Source of the DNA: Treponema sp.
Lineage (GTDB): Bacteria > Spirochaetota > Spirochaetia > Treponematales > Treponemataceae
Direction: 5' to 3'
Length of the DNA: 41,009 bases
Assembly: GCA_017476165.1 (NCBI GenBank)
Contig: JAFVDR010000004.1
Coordinates: 1 to 41,009 of the forward strand
Below are positions 23,146-32,489 of this stretch, one piece after another; the first letter of the stretch is position 1; each line of letters opens with the position of its first letter. The notes under the pieces were generated by a model. The model was not told where the DNA came from and ran no database searches. It saw nothing but the letters and a program-made list of their open reading frames with translations. Position numbers and translations under genes: made by a program.

Positions 23146-24858
23146 TTACTTGCGCTTCAAATACTTGATGCTGTCGAGGGCAACGGCAGCAATGATGATA
23201 AAGCCCTTGAACACAAACTGAAGGTTTGTATCAATGTGCAGGAATGTCAGACAATAGGTAAGACCCGTAAAGATAACGACACCGATTGCAGCACCGCCAA
23301 TCTTTCCGATACCACCATTGAACGAAATGCCGCCGACAACACAGGCAGCAATGGCATCCATTTCATAGCCCTGTCCAGTACCGGCACTTGCATTTGCACG
23401 GAATGCTTCAAGGAATGCTCCACATCCGTAGAAAATTCCAGCCATAATGAAAATGCCGAGCGTTACGCGGAATACGCTGATACCGCTGACAGCAGCAGCT
23501 TCAGCGTTGCCTCCAACAGCATACATGTTCTTTCCAAAAATCGTCTTGTTCCAGATGAACCATGCCACAATAATGGCAAAGATTGCAGGAATGATGAGCT
23601 TCGGGAACGTTACAAGTTCTCCGTTTATGACACCTAACACCCATCGGCCACCAATCAAATCCTTTACGCTGCCGTCAATGGAGCCAACAGGAGTTCCCGT
23701 CGTTCCAAAGAACAAAAGACCGTAAATGATGAGCTGCGTTGCCAGTGTAGAAATGAACGGGTGAATCTTGAGCTTTGCCGTAAAGAATCCCGCAAAAACA
23801 GAAAACAGGACACAGAAAAAGATTGAAAGCACGAGAGCCATTGCAAGCCGGCATCCCATTGGCATGGAAGTAAAGTTCCATGGCCCCATGCTAAAGAATT
23901 TAACGATATTCGTGCCAGGATGCAGGATAAGCCCCGTAATGACAGAACCCATTGCAACCATTCGTCCGACACTCAAGTCCGTACCAGCAATCAAAATGAG
24001 TCCGGCAACACCAAGTGCATAGAACATGCGGGTAGAAGACTGCTCCAGAATAGTAAATATATTCGGCAACGTCAGCAGGTTTCCTGCTCCAGAAACAGGA
24101 GCGATAATGACGCAGATAATAAAGAACAGCAGGATTGCTATATACAGACCGTTGTCAAGGAAGAACTTTGTTGCCTTAAAGTTGTAGACATAGTGCTTCC
24201 AGTTCAGTTCCATGTCTTCTGCAAAGTTAGTCTTTCCATTGCGCAAGGTACGGTTTACCTGAACATGTTCAGTAAATGCCTGGTTTTTGACATCATTGCA
24301 ACGGTCAAGTTCCGTCTGGCGCTTGTTCTTTGCATCAAAGAGTGCAGACTTCAATTCATAGCGAGCAGTGTCCTTGTCATGGGCAGATGAAGCTGCAGCA
24401 ATGCGCTTTGCAGCATCTGCCTTGATGCCGTTCATCTTTTTGGTATAGAAATCTTTCAGCGTTGAAATCTTTGCATCCTGCTCACTGTTTACGCCAGCAA
24501 TCACCTTTTTTGCAAGGACGTTTGCATAGTTTACGGCATGTCTTGAAAGTTCTGCATCTGCCTGCTTGTTTGCTGCAGCAACCTTCTTTGCTTCATTGAT
24601 CTGAGCTGTACAGTCGCTAATAAGCTTCTGCCGGTCTTCTGCACTGAGCATCTTGTTCTTTTTTGCAGCTGCAATGCTCTGGTTCAATTCCATGATTTTG
24701 TTTACGCCGTTTTCACGCAAACCGTACAGAGCATCCTGATACTGCTTCAACACATCGTCATCATTCAGCGATTTTAGGGCAACGACACCGTCATTGCCTA
24801 ACTCCGCAATCCTCTTTGCCGCACGGGCATTCAAGTCATCATAATTATTGTTTGCCAT
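23146..24858 (-). CDS. mglC: Galactose/glucose ABC permease MglC with a 231-residue N-terminal extension
   Basis: This 570-residue protein has an ordinary MglC/RbsC-type permease from about residue 232 onward (first membrane segment GLYIAILLFFIICVIIAPV; then LILIAGTDLSVGRMVAMGS and the ATPase-contact loop NMYAVGGNAEAAAVSG). E. coli MglC is about 336 aa. The extra N-terminus is hydrophilic, Ala/Lys/Asp/Glu-rich and probably all helical, with a repeated AAKRIA (13-18 and 149-154), and should face the cytoplasm. I recognise no domain in it. The ATG at 24858 has GGAG about seven bases upstream; an earlier ATG at 24885 overlaps the mglA stop but lacks a good ribosome site. Confidence 0.9.
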   Translation of the reverse strand: MANNNYDDLNARAAKRIAELGNDGVVALKSLNDDDVLKQYQDALYGLRENGVNKIMELNQSIAAAKKNKMLSAEDRQKLISDCTAQINEAKKVAAANKQADAELSRHAVNYANVLAKKVIAGVNSEQDAKISTLKDFYTKKMNGIKADAAKRIAAASSAHDKDTARYELKSALFDAKNKRQTELDRCNDVKNQAFTEHVQVNRTLRNGKTNFAEDMELNWKHYVYNFKATKFFLDNGLYIAILLFFIICVIIAPVSGAGNLLTLPNIFTILEQSSTRMFYALGVAGLILIAGTDLSVGRMVAMGSVITGLILHPGTNIVKFFSMGPWNFTSMPMGCRLAMALVLSIFFCVLFSVFAGFFTAKLKIHPFISTLATQLIIYGLLFFGTTGTPVGSIDGSVKDLIGGRWVLGVINGELVTFPKLIIPAIFAIIVAWFIWNKTIFGKNMYAVGGNAEAAAVSGISVFRVTLGIFIMAGIFYGCGAFLEAFRANASAGTGQGYEMDAIAACVVGGISFNGGIGKIGGAAIGVVIFTGLTYCLTFLHIDTNLQFVFKGFIIIAAVALDSIKYLKRK

Positions 24859-24884
24859 AAAATTCTCCATTAAGTGATACCTCA

Positions 24885-26378
24885 TTACAGATATCTATCC
24901 GAAAGCCTGAGCAATTCTTCCTGATTGGTTTCCTTCGTGTTTACAATGCCAGCCAGCCTGTGGTTAGACATGACTGCAATGCGGTTCGTAATGCCAAGAA
25001 TCTCCGGCATTTCGCTTGATACAACAATGATGGTCTTGCCTTCTTTTGCCATCTGTATGATAAGCTGGTAAATTTCGTACTTTGCACCAACATCTATACC
25101 GCGAGTCGGTTCATCCATAAGGAAGACATCAGGTTCACGTTCCATCCATTTACCGATTATGACTTTCTGCTGGTTTCCACCACTCAACGAAGTAATCAAA
25201 TCGTCTGCAGACACACATTTTGTATGCATCCTCTTTATTTCCCTGTTTGCAGCATCCTGCATCTTTCGGTTAGACAGAATTCCCATTGTCTTGTAGCTGT
25301 CAAGATTCGTTATCGTCGTATTGAATTCTATTGATGCTTTGCCAAACATGCCGTTCAGTTTACGTTCCTCTGTGACAAGGGCAAAATTGTATGCCATGGC
25401 ATCTTTACTGTTGTCAAACCGAAGCTTTTTTCCGTCAAGGATAATGTCTCCGGTCGCAATGGTGCGGATGCCGAAAATTGATTCCAGCAGTTCGCTTCGT
25501 CCTGCACCCACAAGTCCGTACAGACCGAATATTTCGCCTTTTTTTACCGTAAAAGAAATATCATACAGGTGAGGTTCATATTTCGTGGAAAGACCACGAA
25601 TTTCAAGGTAATCGTTGCCAGGAGTGTTGTCTACGTCGGGGAAACGCTTGTCAAGGGAGCGTCCTACCATGGCAGAGATAAGCTTGTCCATATCAGTGTC
25701 CTTTATCAGAGAAGAAAACACCATGTTTCCGTCTCGAAGCACAGACACCTCATCGCACACTTCAAAGATTTCATCCATTTTGTGCGAAATGTAGACAAAT
25801 GAAACACCTTTTTCCTTAAGGCTGTTTACAATGGAAAACAATTTCTTTACTTCTGACTCGGTCAATGATGACGTAGGTTCATCAAGCACGATGATGCGTG
25901 CATTATAGGAAACTGCCTTTGCAATTTCAACCATCTGCCGTTGCGATACAGACATGGTACGCATGACGGTGCCAGGGTTCACATTCATATTAAGGGATGC
26001 AAACAGTTTGCTTGACTCTGCAAGCATGCGCTGTTCATCAACAACGCCCCATTTTTTCGGATAGCGGCCAAGAAACAGATTGTCAACCACAGTCCTGTCA
26101 AGACACTGGTTCAATTCTTGATGCACCATGGCTACGCCGCTTTCCAGAGCTTCCTTAGGGTTCTTAAAGTCAACAGGATGTCCGTCCAGAATAATCTGTC
26201 CTTCGTCTTTTGCATAAATGCCGAACAAACATTTCATCATGGTAGACTTACCTGCACCGTTTTCACCCATAAGCCCCATTACACTGCCCTTTTTGACAGT
26301 CAGGTTAATGCCGTCCAAAACCTTGTTTTTTGCAAACGATTTGGACAGGTTCTTTATTTGCAGTACATTGTCGCTCAT
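24885..26378 (-). CDS. mglA: Galactose/glucose ABC transporter ATP-binding protein MglA
   Basis: This 497-residue protein has two fused ABC domains. Domain 1 has Walker A GENGAGKST near 38 and Walker B IIVLDEPTSSL near 160, with the unusual signature MSVSQRQM. Domain 2 has the degenerate GLVGAGRSE Walker A, LSGGNQQK and VFLMDEPTRGID, the usual asymmetric pattern in which only domain 1 hydrolyses ATP well. It couples ATP use to sugar import through MglC. AAGGA lies about six bases before the ATG. A strong terminator separates it from mglB, so it depends on read-through. It shows what the truncated ATPase at 62-916 has lost. Confidence 0.96.
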   Translation of the reverse strand: MSDNVLQIKNLSKSFAKNKVLDGINLTVKKGSVMGLMGENGAGKSTMMKCLFGIYAKDEGQIILDGHPVDFKNPKEALESGVAMVHQELNQCLDRTVVDNLFLGRYPKKWGVVDEQRMLAESSKLFASLNMNVNPGTVMRTMSVSQRQMVEIAKAVSYNARIIVLDEPTSSLTESEVKKLFSIVNSLKEKGVSFVYISHKMDEIFEVCDEVSVLRDGNMVFSSLIKDTDMDKLISAMVGRSLDKRFPDVDNTPGNDYLEIRGLSTKYEPHLYDISFTVKKGEIFGLYGLVGAGRSELLESIFGIRTIATGDIILDGKKLRFDNSKDAMAYNFALVTEERKLNGMFGKASIEFNTTITNLDSYKTMGILSNRKMQDAANREIKRMHTKCVSADDLITSLSGGNQQKVIIGKWMEREPDVFLMDEPTRGIDVGAKYEIYQLIIQMAKEGKTIIVVSSEMPEILGITNRIAVMSNHRLAGIVNTKETNQEELLRLSDRYL

Positions 26379-26391
26379 TTTGTTCCTTATT

Positions 26392-26433
26392 TGAAAAAAA
26401 AGACCTGCGGAAACGTTTTTCTACAGGTCTTTT
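26392..26433 (-). terminator. Intercistronic terminator between mglB and mglA
   Basis: On the minus strand AAAAGACCTG pairs with CAGGTCTTTT around a 16-base loop, followed by further T. Stem arms are 26433-26424 and 26407-26398. Between the first and second gene of an operon this should leave more binding-protein mRNA than permease mRNA. Confidence 0.9.
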
Positions 26434-26472
26434 ACTGAATCTCCAGCAGCAAATGCTAAAAGGGATTACAGA

Positions 26473-27702
<1,230 letters not shown>

Positions 27703-27745
27703 TTATGAAAAGCAAAAGTATGCAACTGTAAAGTTACATAGACTT

Positions 27746-27775
27746 ATCTTAACCCTTAAGCATAATAAATGTCAA
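27746..27775 (-). promoter_or_regulatory. Promoter of the mglBAC operon
   Basis: Read on the minus strand: perfect TTGACA (27775-27770), an 18-base spacer and TAAGAT (27751-27746). The start codon at 27684 is about 60 bases downstream, so this mRNA has a conventional leader with GGAGG. Confidence 0.75.
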
Positions 27776-27801
27776 ACGTTATTTTTATTTATCAATAAAT
27801 A

Positions 27802-27810
27802 TGCTAGAAT
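27802..27810 (+). promoter_or_regulatory. Extended -10 promoter of tyrA, leaderless geometry
   Basis: TGCTAGAAT is an extended -10 (TGn plus TAGAAT at 27805-27810); the -35 is weak, as expected with TGn. Eight bases separate it from the ATG at 27819 and there is no ribosome site. Confidence 0.65.
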
Positions 27811-27818
27811 ACGACATC

Positions 27819-28715
27819 ATGACACATTTAAAAGATCTGACATACGGAATAGTAGGACTTGGCATCATGGGAGGTTCCCTTGCAAAGGCAATCAGACTGA
27901 ACATATTGAGCCAAAGCGGTGCACAGGGAAAAATCCTTGCCTGCAACAGGAGTACGGCTTGCCTTGTACAGGCAAAGGAAGAAGGCGTTGTAGACGAAAC
28001 GTTTCAAAGCGCGGACGTACAGAGCATGATACCAAACTGCGACGTGCTGTTTGTCTGCCTGTACCCCCATGCAACGCTGGATTTCCTAAAGGAACACAAA
28101 AACATCTTTAAAAGCGGAGCCATCGTTACAGACATTTCCGGCGTAAAGGGAATTTTCGAAAAGGAACTGCCGGCACTCCTCCGTCCTGACGTAGACTTTA
28201 TCATCGGTCATCCCATGGCTGGCGGTGAAAAAGAAGGATATGCAAATTCAAAAGCAGAATTCTTCATAAACCACAATTACATTCTGTGCGAACAGACCTT
28301 CAACAAGCAGGAAAACCTTACACTCATGAGGAGTCTCATTTCTGCAATGGGCTTTTCGCGCATAACGGAAACAACCTGCGACAACCACGACTACAAAATT
28401 GGCTTTACCAGCCAGCTGTGCCATGTCATTGCATCTGCATTGGTGGAAAGTGCCGAAGATCCCGAAATCACCGCATTTGGAGGCGGCAGCTTTGAAGACC
28501 TGACGCGCATTGCCATGATAAATGCACCGCTGTGGACGGAATTGTTCATATCCAACAGGCAAAAGCTTGTCCAGCACATTGAAAACTTTCAGAAAAAGAT
28601 GGATGCATTCAAGAATGCCATTGCACAGGAAGATGCTGCAACGCTCAAAAACCTGCTTGAAGACACCCGCGAAAAAAGGCTTCAGATGGGAAGCATACGC
28701 ACGGTAATCAAATAG
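27819..28715 (+). CDS. tyrA: Prephenate dehydrogenase (TyrA)
   Basis: This 298-residue enzyme oxidatively decarboxylates prephenate to 4-hydroxyphenylpyruvate in tyrosine synthesis. The NAD(P) loop is GIVGLGIMGGSLAKA near residue 10. The conserved histidine-containing motif GHPMAGGEKEGY is near 130 and the second active-site histidine motif is in TSQLCHVIASAL near 200. There is no chorismate mutase or ACT domain, so it is the monofunctional form. I chose the ATG at 27819 because an upstream in-frame ATG (27801) lies within the -10 element. It is divergent from mglB. Confidence 0.92.
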   Translation: MTHLKDLTYGIVGLGIMGGSLAKAIRLNILSQSGAQGKILACNRSTACLVQAKEEGVVDETFQSADVQSMIPNCDVLFVCLYPHATLDFLKEHKNIFKSGAIVTDISGVKGIFEKELPALLRPDVDFIIGHPMAGGEKEGYANSKAEFFINHNYILCEQTFNKQENLTLMRSLISAMGFSRITETTCDNHDYKIGFTSQLCHVIASALVESAEDPEITAFGGGSFEDLTRIAMINAPLWTELFISNRQKLVQHIENFQKKMDAFKNAIAQEDAATLKNLLEDTREKRLQMGSIRTVIK

Positions 28716-28748
28716 GGAAATCAAGGAAATCTCTCCCCCCAAAAAAAA

Positions 28749-28793
28749 CGCAAGGGCTTCAACAAAAACTGTTGAATTTCTTGCCCTGTTGCG
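28749..28793. terminator. Imperfect hairpin downstream of tyrA
   Basis: An outer stem CGCAAGGGC/GCCCTGTTGCG (with a 2-base bulge) encloses an inner stem TTCAACA/TGTTGAA. A run of eight A precedes it, so the T run appears only on the minus strand. It may still stop tyrA transcription or protect its 3' end. Its right half overlaps the next gene's promoter. Confidence 0.5.
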
Positions 28794-28801
28794 TATATAA
28801 T
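28772..28801 (+). promoter_or_regulatory. Promoter of the acyl-CoA synthetase gene
   Basis: TTGAAT (28772-28777), an 18-base spacer and perfect TATAAT (28796-28801). The predicted start near 28808 falls on the first base of an inverted repeat. Confidence 0.7.
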
Positions 28802-28807
28802 GACTTT

Positions 28808-28826
28808 ACAAAAATCGTATTTTTGT
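28808..28826. promoter_or_regulatory. Operator-like dyad at the transcription start of the acyl-CoA synthetase gene
   Basis: ACAAAAAT and ATTTTTGT are perfect inverted arms around CGT, 19 bp in all. Position at +1 to +19 suits a repressor that blocks transcription, possibly one responding to fatty acids or acyl-CoA. The binding protein is not identifiable here. Confidence 0.55.
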
Positions 28827-28860
28827 CATTTTACGGTTTTCTTGCCCCAAGGTGGATGTA

Positions 28861-30789
28861 ATGAAATTTGAACGAACCATACCAAAACTGTTGCGAAGTA
28901 TAGCTCAGAAACACCCAGAAACAAGTGCACAGCTTTCCCATACAAAAAAAGGGGAAATTACAGAAGTAAACTACCATGACATGTTCCAGTATGCCCTGGA
29001 CTTTGGAGCTGCACTGCTCGATTTAGGCGTAAAGCGAGGAGACCGAATAGGGCTGATTGCAGACAATAGAAAGGAATGGGAGCAGGCCGATGTCGGACTT
29101 CTTTCCATTGGAGCGGTTGATGTTCCGCGCGGATGCGATGCCACGGAAAAAGACTTGTCCTTTATCCTTTCATTTGCAGAATGCTCCGTTGTCATTGCAG
29201 AAAATAACACGCAAGTAAAAAAAATAATGAACATAAAAGACAGCATTCCAACCTTAAAAACCATTATTGCCTTTGATGCCGTAGACGAAAACGAGCAGCA
29301 GCGAGCAAAAGAGCAGAACATAAACTTTCATGTCTTTGGCGACTTGCTGAAGCGCGGTCACGAATGGAGGAAACTCAACATTGATGCCGTAGAAAATGAA
29401 CTGGAAAAGGGCGACTGGAACGACCTTGCCACAATCATCTTTACCAGTGGAACAACAGGAACTCCAAAAGGAGTCATGATTTCCCACGGCAACTTCATTA
29501 CCCAGCTCGACGAACTGGTGGAACGCATCTTCATCAATCCTGGAGAGCGTGCCCTGTGCGTTCTTCCCGTATGGCACGTATACCAGCGCGAAGTAGAGTA
29601 TGTCATCCTCTGTCAAGCTGGTACAATCTGTTACAGCAAGCCAATCGGCAGCGTTCTTCTTGCAGACCTGAAAAGCCTTAACCCCGTACTGCTGCCAGCC
29701 GTTCCCCGCGTATGGGAGGCCGTATACGACGGAATCTGGCGCAAAATGAGAAAAACCGGCGGTGTCGTGTACGCACTGTTCCGATTCTTTGTTGCAGAAG
29801 CAAAACTCTGGTGTGCAATAGACAGAAAGCTGCGCAGAAAAACAGCCCGATTCGGCAACGATTACCTAGGCCTTTGGTGGCCGGTTCTCGTCCTGCCGTG
29901 GCTGTTCCTGTACCCCGTAAAAATGCTCGGCAACCTGATTGTATTCCGCAAGCTGAGGGCAATGCTCGGCAAGAATTTCCGTGCAGGCATTGCCGGAGGC
30001 GGAGCATATCCTTCCTACATCGATGAATTTTTCTGGGCTGTCGGCGTAAACATTGTCGAAGGCTACGGATTAACGGAAACGTCTCCAATCATTGGAGTAC
30101 GCCCCATTGCCTGCCCGGTCATGCACACGGTCGGAACACCGCTTCGCGGCGTAAATGCACGCATTGTCGATCAGGACGGCATCATTTTGGGAGTTGGACA
30201 AAAGGGCAGCCTGCAGATAAAAGGCGAAACGGTCATGAAAGGCTATTACAAAAAGCCTGATTTAACGGCAAAAGTAATGACAGCCGACGGCTGGCTTGAC
30301 ACGGGAGACCTTGCAGTCTTTACCGTAGACAATGAAATTCAGCTGCGCGGACGAAAGAAAGACACCATCGTGTTGATGGGTGGCGAAAACATTGAACCGC
30401 TTCCAATAGAAAGTGCAATCAATTCATCTCCATACATTGCGGCAAGCATTGTTGTCGGCACAAACGAAAAGGGCATTGACCAACGGTATCTGGGTGTACT
30501 CGTCATGCCAAGCAAAGAAGAAATCGAAGCCTATGCCAAGGAAAACAACATTTCCTTTGACACATACGAACAGCTTGCAGAAAGCGAACCTATCCGCAAA
30601 CTGCTCAAGCAGGAAGTAGACCAGCATGTATGTGCAAAGACCGGCTTCAAGTCATTTGAAAAAATCAATACACTTGAAATCATTACAAAACCGTTTGAAG
30701 TAGGCGTAGAACTGTCAGGAAAGCAGGAACTCATGCGCTACCGCGTGCATGACCTCTATAAGACAAAAATTGCTAAATTATTTCAATAA
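28861..30789 (+). CDS. Long-chain fatty acid-CoA ligase (AMP-forming)
   Basis: This 642-residue enzyme activates fatty acids with ATP and CoA. The adenylate-forming motifs are in order: the P-loop-like TIIFTSGTTGTPKG near 194, YGLTETSP near 402, GWLDTGDL near 480 and RGRKKDTIVLMGGENIEP near 500. A hydrophobic stretch near 340 (WWPVLVLPWLFLYPVKML) suggests membrane association. Treponemes scavenge host fatty acids, so such enzymes feed phospholipid synthesis. I start at 28861 because AAGGTGG lies five bases before that ATG; an in-frame GTG at 28852 is part of the ribosome site. Its 3' end overlaps the convergent Rsm22-like gene by 17 bases. Confidence 0.93.
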   Translation: MKFERTIPKLLRSIAQKHPETSAQLSHTKKGEITEVNYHDMFQYALDFGAALLDLGVKRGDRIGLIADNRKEWEQADVGLLSIGAVDVPRGCDATEKDLSFILSFAECSVVIAENNTQVKKIMNIKDSIPTLKTIIAFDAVDENEQQRAKEQNINFHVFGDLLKRGHEWRKLNIDAVENELEKGDWNDLATIIFTSGTTGTPKGVMISHGNFITQLDELVERIFINPGERALCVLPVWHVYQREVEYVILCQAGTICYSKPIGSVLLADLKSLNPVLLPAVPRVWEAVYDGIWRKMRKTGGVVYALFRFFVAEAKLWCAIDRKLRRKTARFGNDYLGLWWPVLVLPWLFLYPVKMLGNLIVFRKLRAMLGKNFRAGIAGGGAYPSYIDEFFWAVGVNIVEGYGLTETSPIIGVRPIACPVMHTVGTPLRGVNARIVDQDGIILGVGQKGSLQIKGETVMKGYYKKPDLTAKVMTADGWLDTGDLAVFTVDNEIQLRGRKKDTIVLMGGENIEPLPIESAINSSPYIAASIVVGTNEKGIDQRYLGVLVMPSKEEIEAYAKENNISFDTYEQLAESEPIRKLLKQEVDQHVCAKTGFKSFEKINTLEIITKPFEVGVELSGKQELMRYRVHDLYKTKIAKLFQ

Positions 30790-32164
30790 CCCGAGCACCA
30801 GACTTTCTGTCCATCCGTGTCATGTTCCGTGGCATGGGAACAGAAAGCAACTCACCTGAAAAACATTTCCTTGTGGTCACCACAAGCAACAGCCCCCTTT
30901 CAGAACAGGCATAATATCCCGTTCTGTCTCCGGGCAATCGAATTTCATCGCTGGCAATCCTGAAGTTCAGAACGTCGCCTTTTTCGGCACTGGCTTCTGC
31001 CCCACTGGTATCCTGCGCGCCCACAGCTTTTTCAGCTGCAATAAAGGACAGCACTGCCCGTTCCTTTGCCAGACCTGCACTTTCAGACAATTTCCTCAAG
31101 TCACGAGGTGCATCTTCCGTAGAAAATGCATAGTTGCACCATTTACCGCCACGCTTGCCGTCCATCGGACATTCACCCGCGTGAGGGCATGGACTGCACG
31201 GCACAAAGTCATTGCGCATAAGGGCATCGCGCAGCAAGCTCAAGAATCGTGCACAGGCAGGCACACCGGGTTCAATGACAAGAACCTTGGACAGTGGGTT
31301 GTTACAGTCGATGTACGAAAGCAAGTCCGAGCAATACTTCTTTGCAAGATAGTCAGGAGGCATGTCTGCATCCTGCACAATTTCATTAAACACATTGGCA
31401 GCAGTCACCAGTGCAGCCTTTTCCTTGATGCCCGTGCCGAATTCCCCTTTTACGCGGACAAAGTTCCACGGTTCGCACTCCAGCTTTGCCGCCACAGAAA
31501 GAAAAATCTCTTCTCCAGTAGCAAGAATCTGGGAAGAAATGTCCATGCAATACCACGTCAGTTTCTTTTTCCGCAATTCAGGACATGCAAGAAACAATGC
31601 AAGGGGAACAGTCAGCGGTCCTGAACCGACATCAAGGCAGATGCTGCCGTCTGCAAGCGTAGAAAAAAACGATTTCTTCAGATTTGAAAACAGGCGTGTA
31701 AGGCGAATGAGGTTCCACCACAAATAGTAGTGCGTGTAGGCACTGGTAGTCGTTACCTGATTCATATAGCCCAGACGCCGTTCCTCGCGCTCATCAGTCA
31801 GATTGTGGCTCAGCTCGCGGATTTGGTCTGCCAGCATGACTTTCTGCCGAGAATTAATGGGAAAGGTTGAGTCCAGCAGCGTTCCAAATTTAGCAACAAT
31901 CGAAGCACAGTCAGCAGGAATGGATACAGGATTAAACAGAGATGACACAACATCTGCGGAAATTGCACGCTGTGCACCGCGAGCGCCATGAGACGTACTG
32001 CGGACATCTGCCTGCTGCTCTTTAGGATGCGATGCTTCATGGGCACGCTTTTCCTTTCGCAACAGTTTTCCCTCCACCTTCTTTTTCTTTTGAGAAGCCT
32101 TTATGCCCTGCTTTTTTTCATACCATTTCATTTCTATCTTTGCGTCGCTTTTCTGATTTTGCAT
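30773..32164 (-). CDS. Rsm22-like SAM-dependent methyltransferase with a cysteine cluster
   Basis: This 463-residue protein belongs to the Rsm22/METTL17 family, linked to maturation of the small ribosomal subunit. The SAM site is CLDVGSGPLTVPLAL near 175. The diagnostic C-terminal region has EPGVPACARFLSLLRDAL followed by CSPCPHAGECPM and KWC, a set of cysteines that in homologues binds an iron-sulfur cluster. The lysine-rich first 50 residues probably contact RNA. GGGAG lies about six bases before the ATG at 32164, so translation begins inside merR, a 47-base overlap; Met12 (32131) is an alternative. Confidence 0.88.
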   Translation of the reverse strand: MQNQKSDAKIEMKWYEKKQGIKASQKKKKVEGKLLRKEKRAHEASHPKEQQADVRSTSHGARGAQRAISADVVSSLFNPVSIPADCASIVAKFGTLLDSTFPINSRQKVMLADQIRELSHNLTDEREERRLGYMNQVTTTSAYTHYYLWWNLIRLTRLFSNLKKSFFSTLADGSICLDVGSGPLTVPLALFLACPELRKKKLTWYCMDISSQILATGEEIFLSVAAKLECEPWNFVRVKGEFGTGIKEKAALVTAANVFNEIVQDADMPPDYLAKKYCSDLLSYIDCNNPLSKVLVIEPGVPACARFLSLLRDALMRNDFVPCSPCPHAGECPMDGKRGGKWCNYAFSTEDAPRDLRKLSESAGLAKERAVLSFIAAEKAVGAQDTSGAEASAEKGDVLNFRIASDEIRLPGDRTGYYACSERGLLLVVTTRKCFSGELLSVPMPRNMTRMDRKSGARVIEII

Positions 32165-32489
32165 AGTTTTCTCCCGTTTTCTTGAGCATCTGGTACAGCA
32201 TCGTCAACTCGGAACGAATGTCCTGAAGCGTTGTCAGTGCTGCAACTTCAGCTTCCCTTACCTGGGCATCCAGAACAATCTGTTTTCTTGCTTCCTGAAT
32301 GCTCATTCCCTGTGTCTGCGTCAAATGTTTGAGCCGCATAATCAGTTCAATGTCTCGCTGTGAGTAAAGACGTTTGCCCCGATAATCTTTTTTCGGAGAA
32401 AACCCGGGAATGACAGATTCCCATGAGCGCAGCACATGCGCCTTTACGCCTGTCATCTTAACGACTTCTCCAATCAGATATTTAGCCAT
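32118..32489 (-). CDS. MerR family transcriptional regulator
   Basis: This 123-residue protein has an N-terminal MerR winged helix (YLIGEVVKMTGVKAHVLRSWE at 4-24, then RLYSQRDIELIMRLKHL). A helical, coiled-coil-like dimerisation tail follows, and there is no sizeable ligand domain or metal-binding cysteine, so it resembles the short HspR/GlnR-like members. The target is unknown. It overlaps der by eight bases at its start and the rsm22-like gene by 47 at its end, so the three are translationally linked. Confidence 0.88.
   Translation of the reverse strand: MAKYLIGEVVKMTGVKAHVLRSWESVIPGFSPKKDYRGKRLYSQRDIELIMRLKHLTQTQGMSIQEARKQIVLDAQVREAEVAALTTLQDIRSELTMLYQMLKKTGENYAKSEKRRKDRNEMV

Noticed and set aside
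24858-24885. Upstream ATG at 24885 as the mglC start
   Set aside because: It overlaps the mglA stop without a clear ribosome site, whereas ATG 24858 has GGAG at a normal distance.
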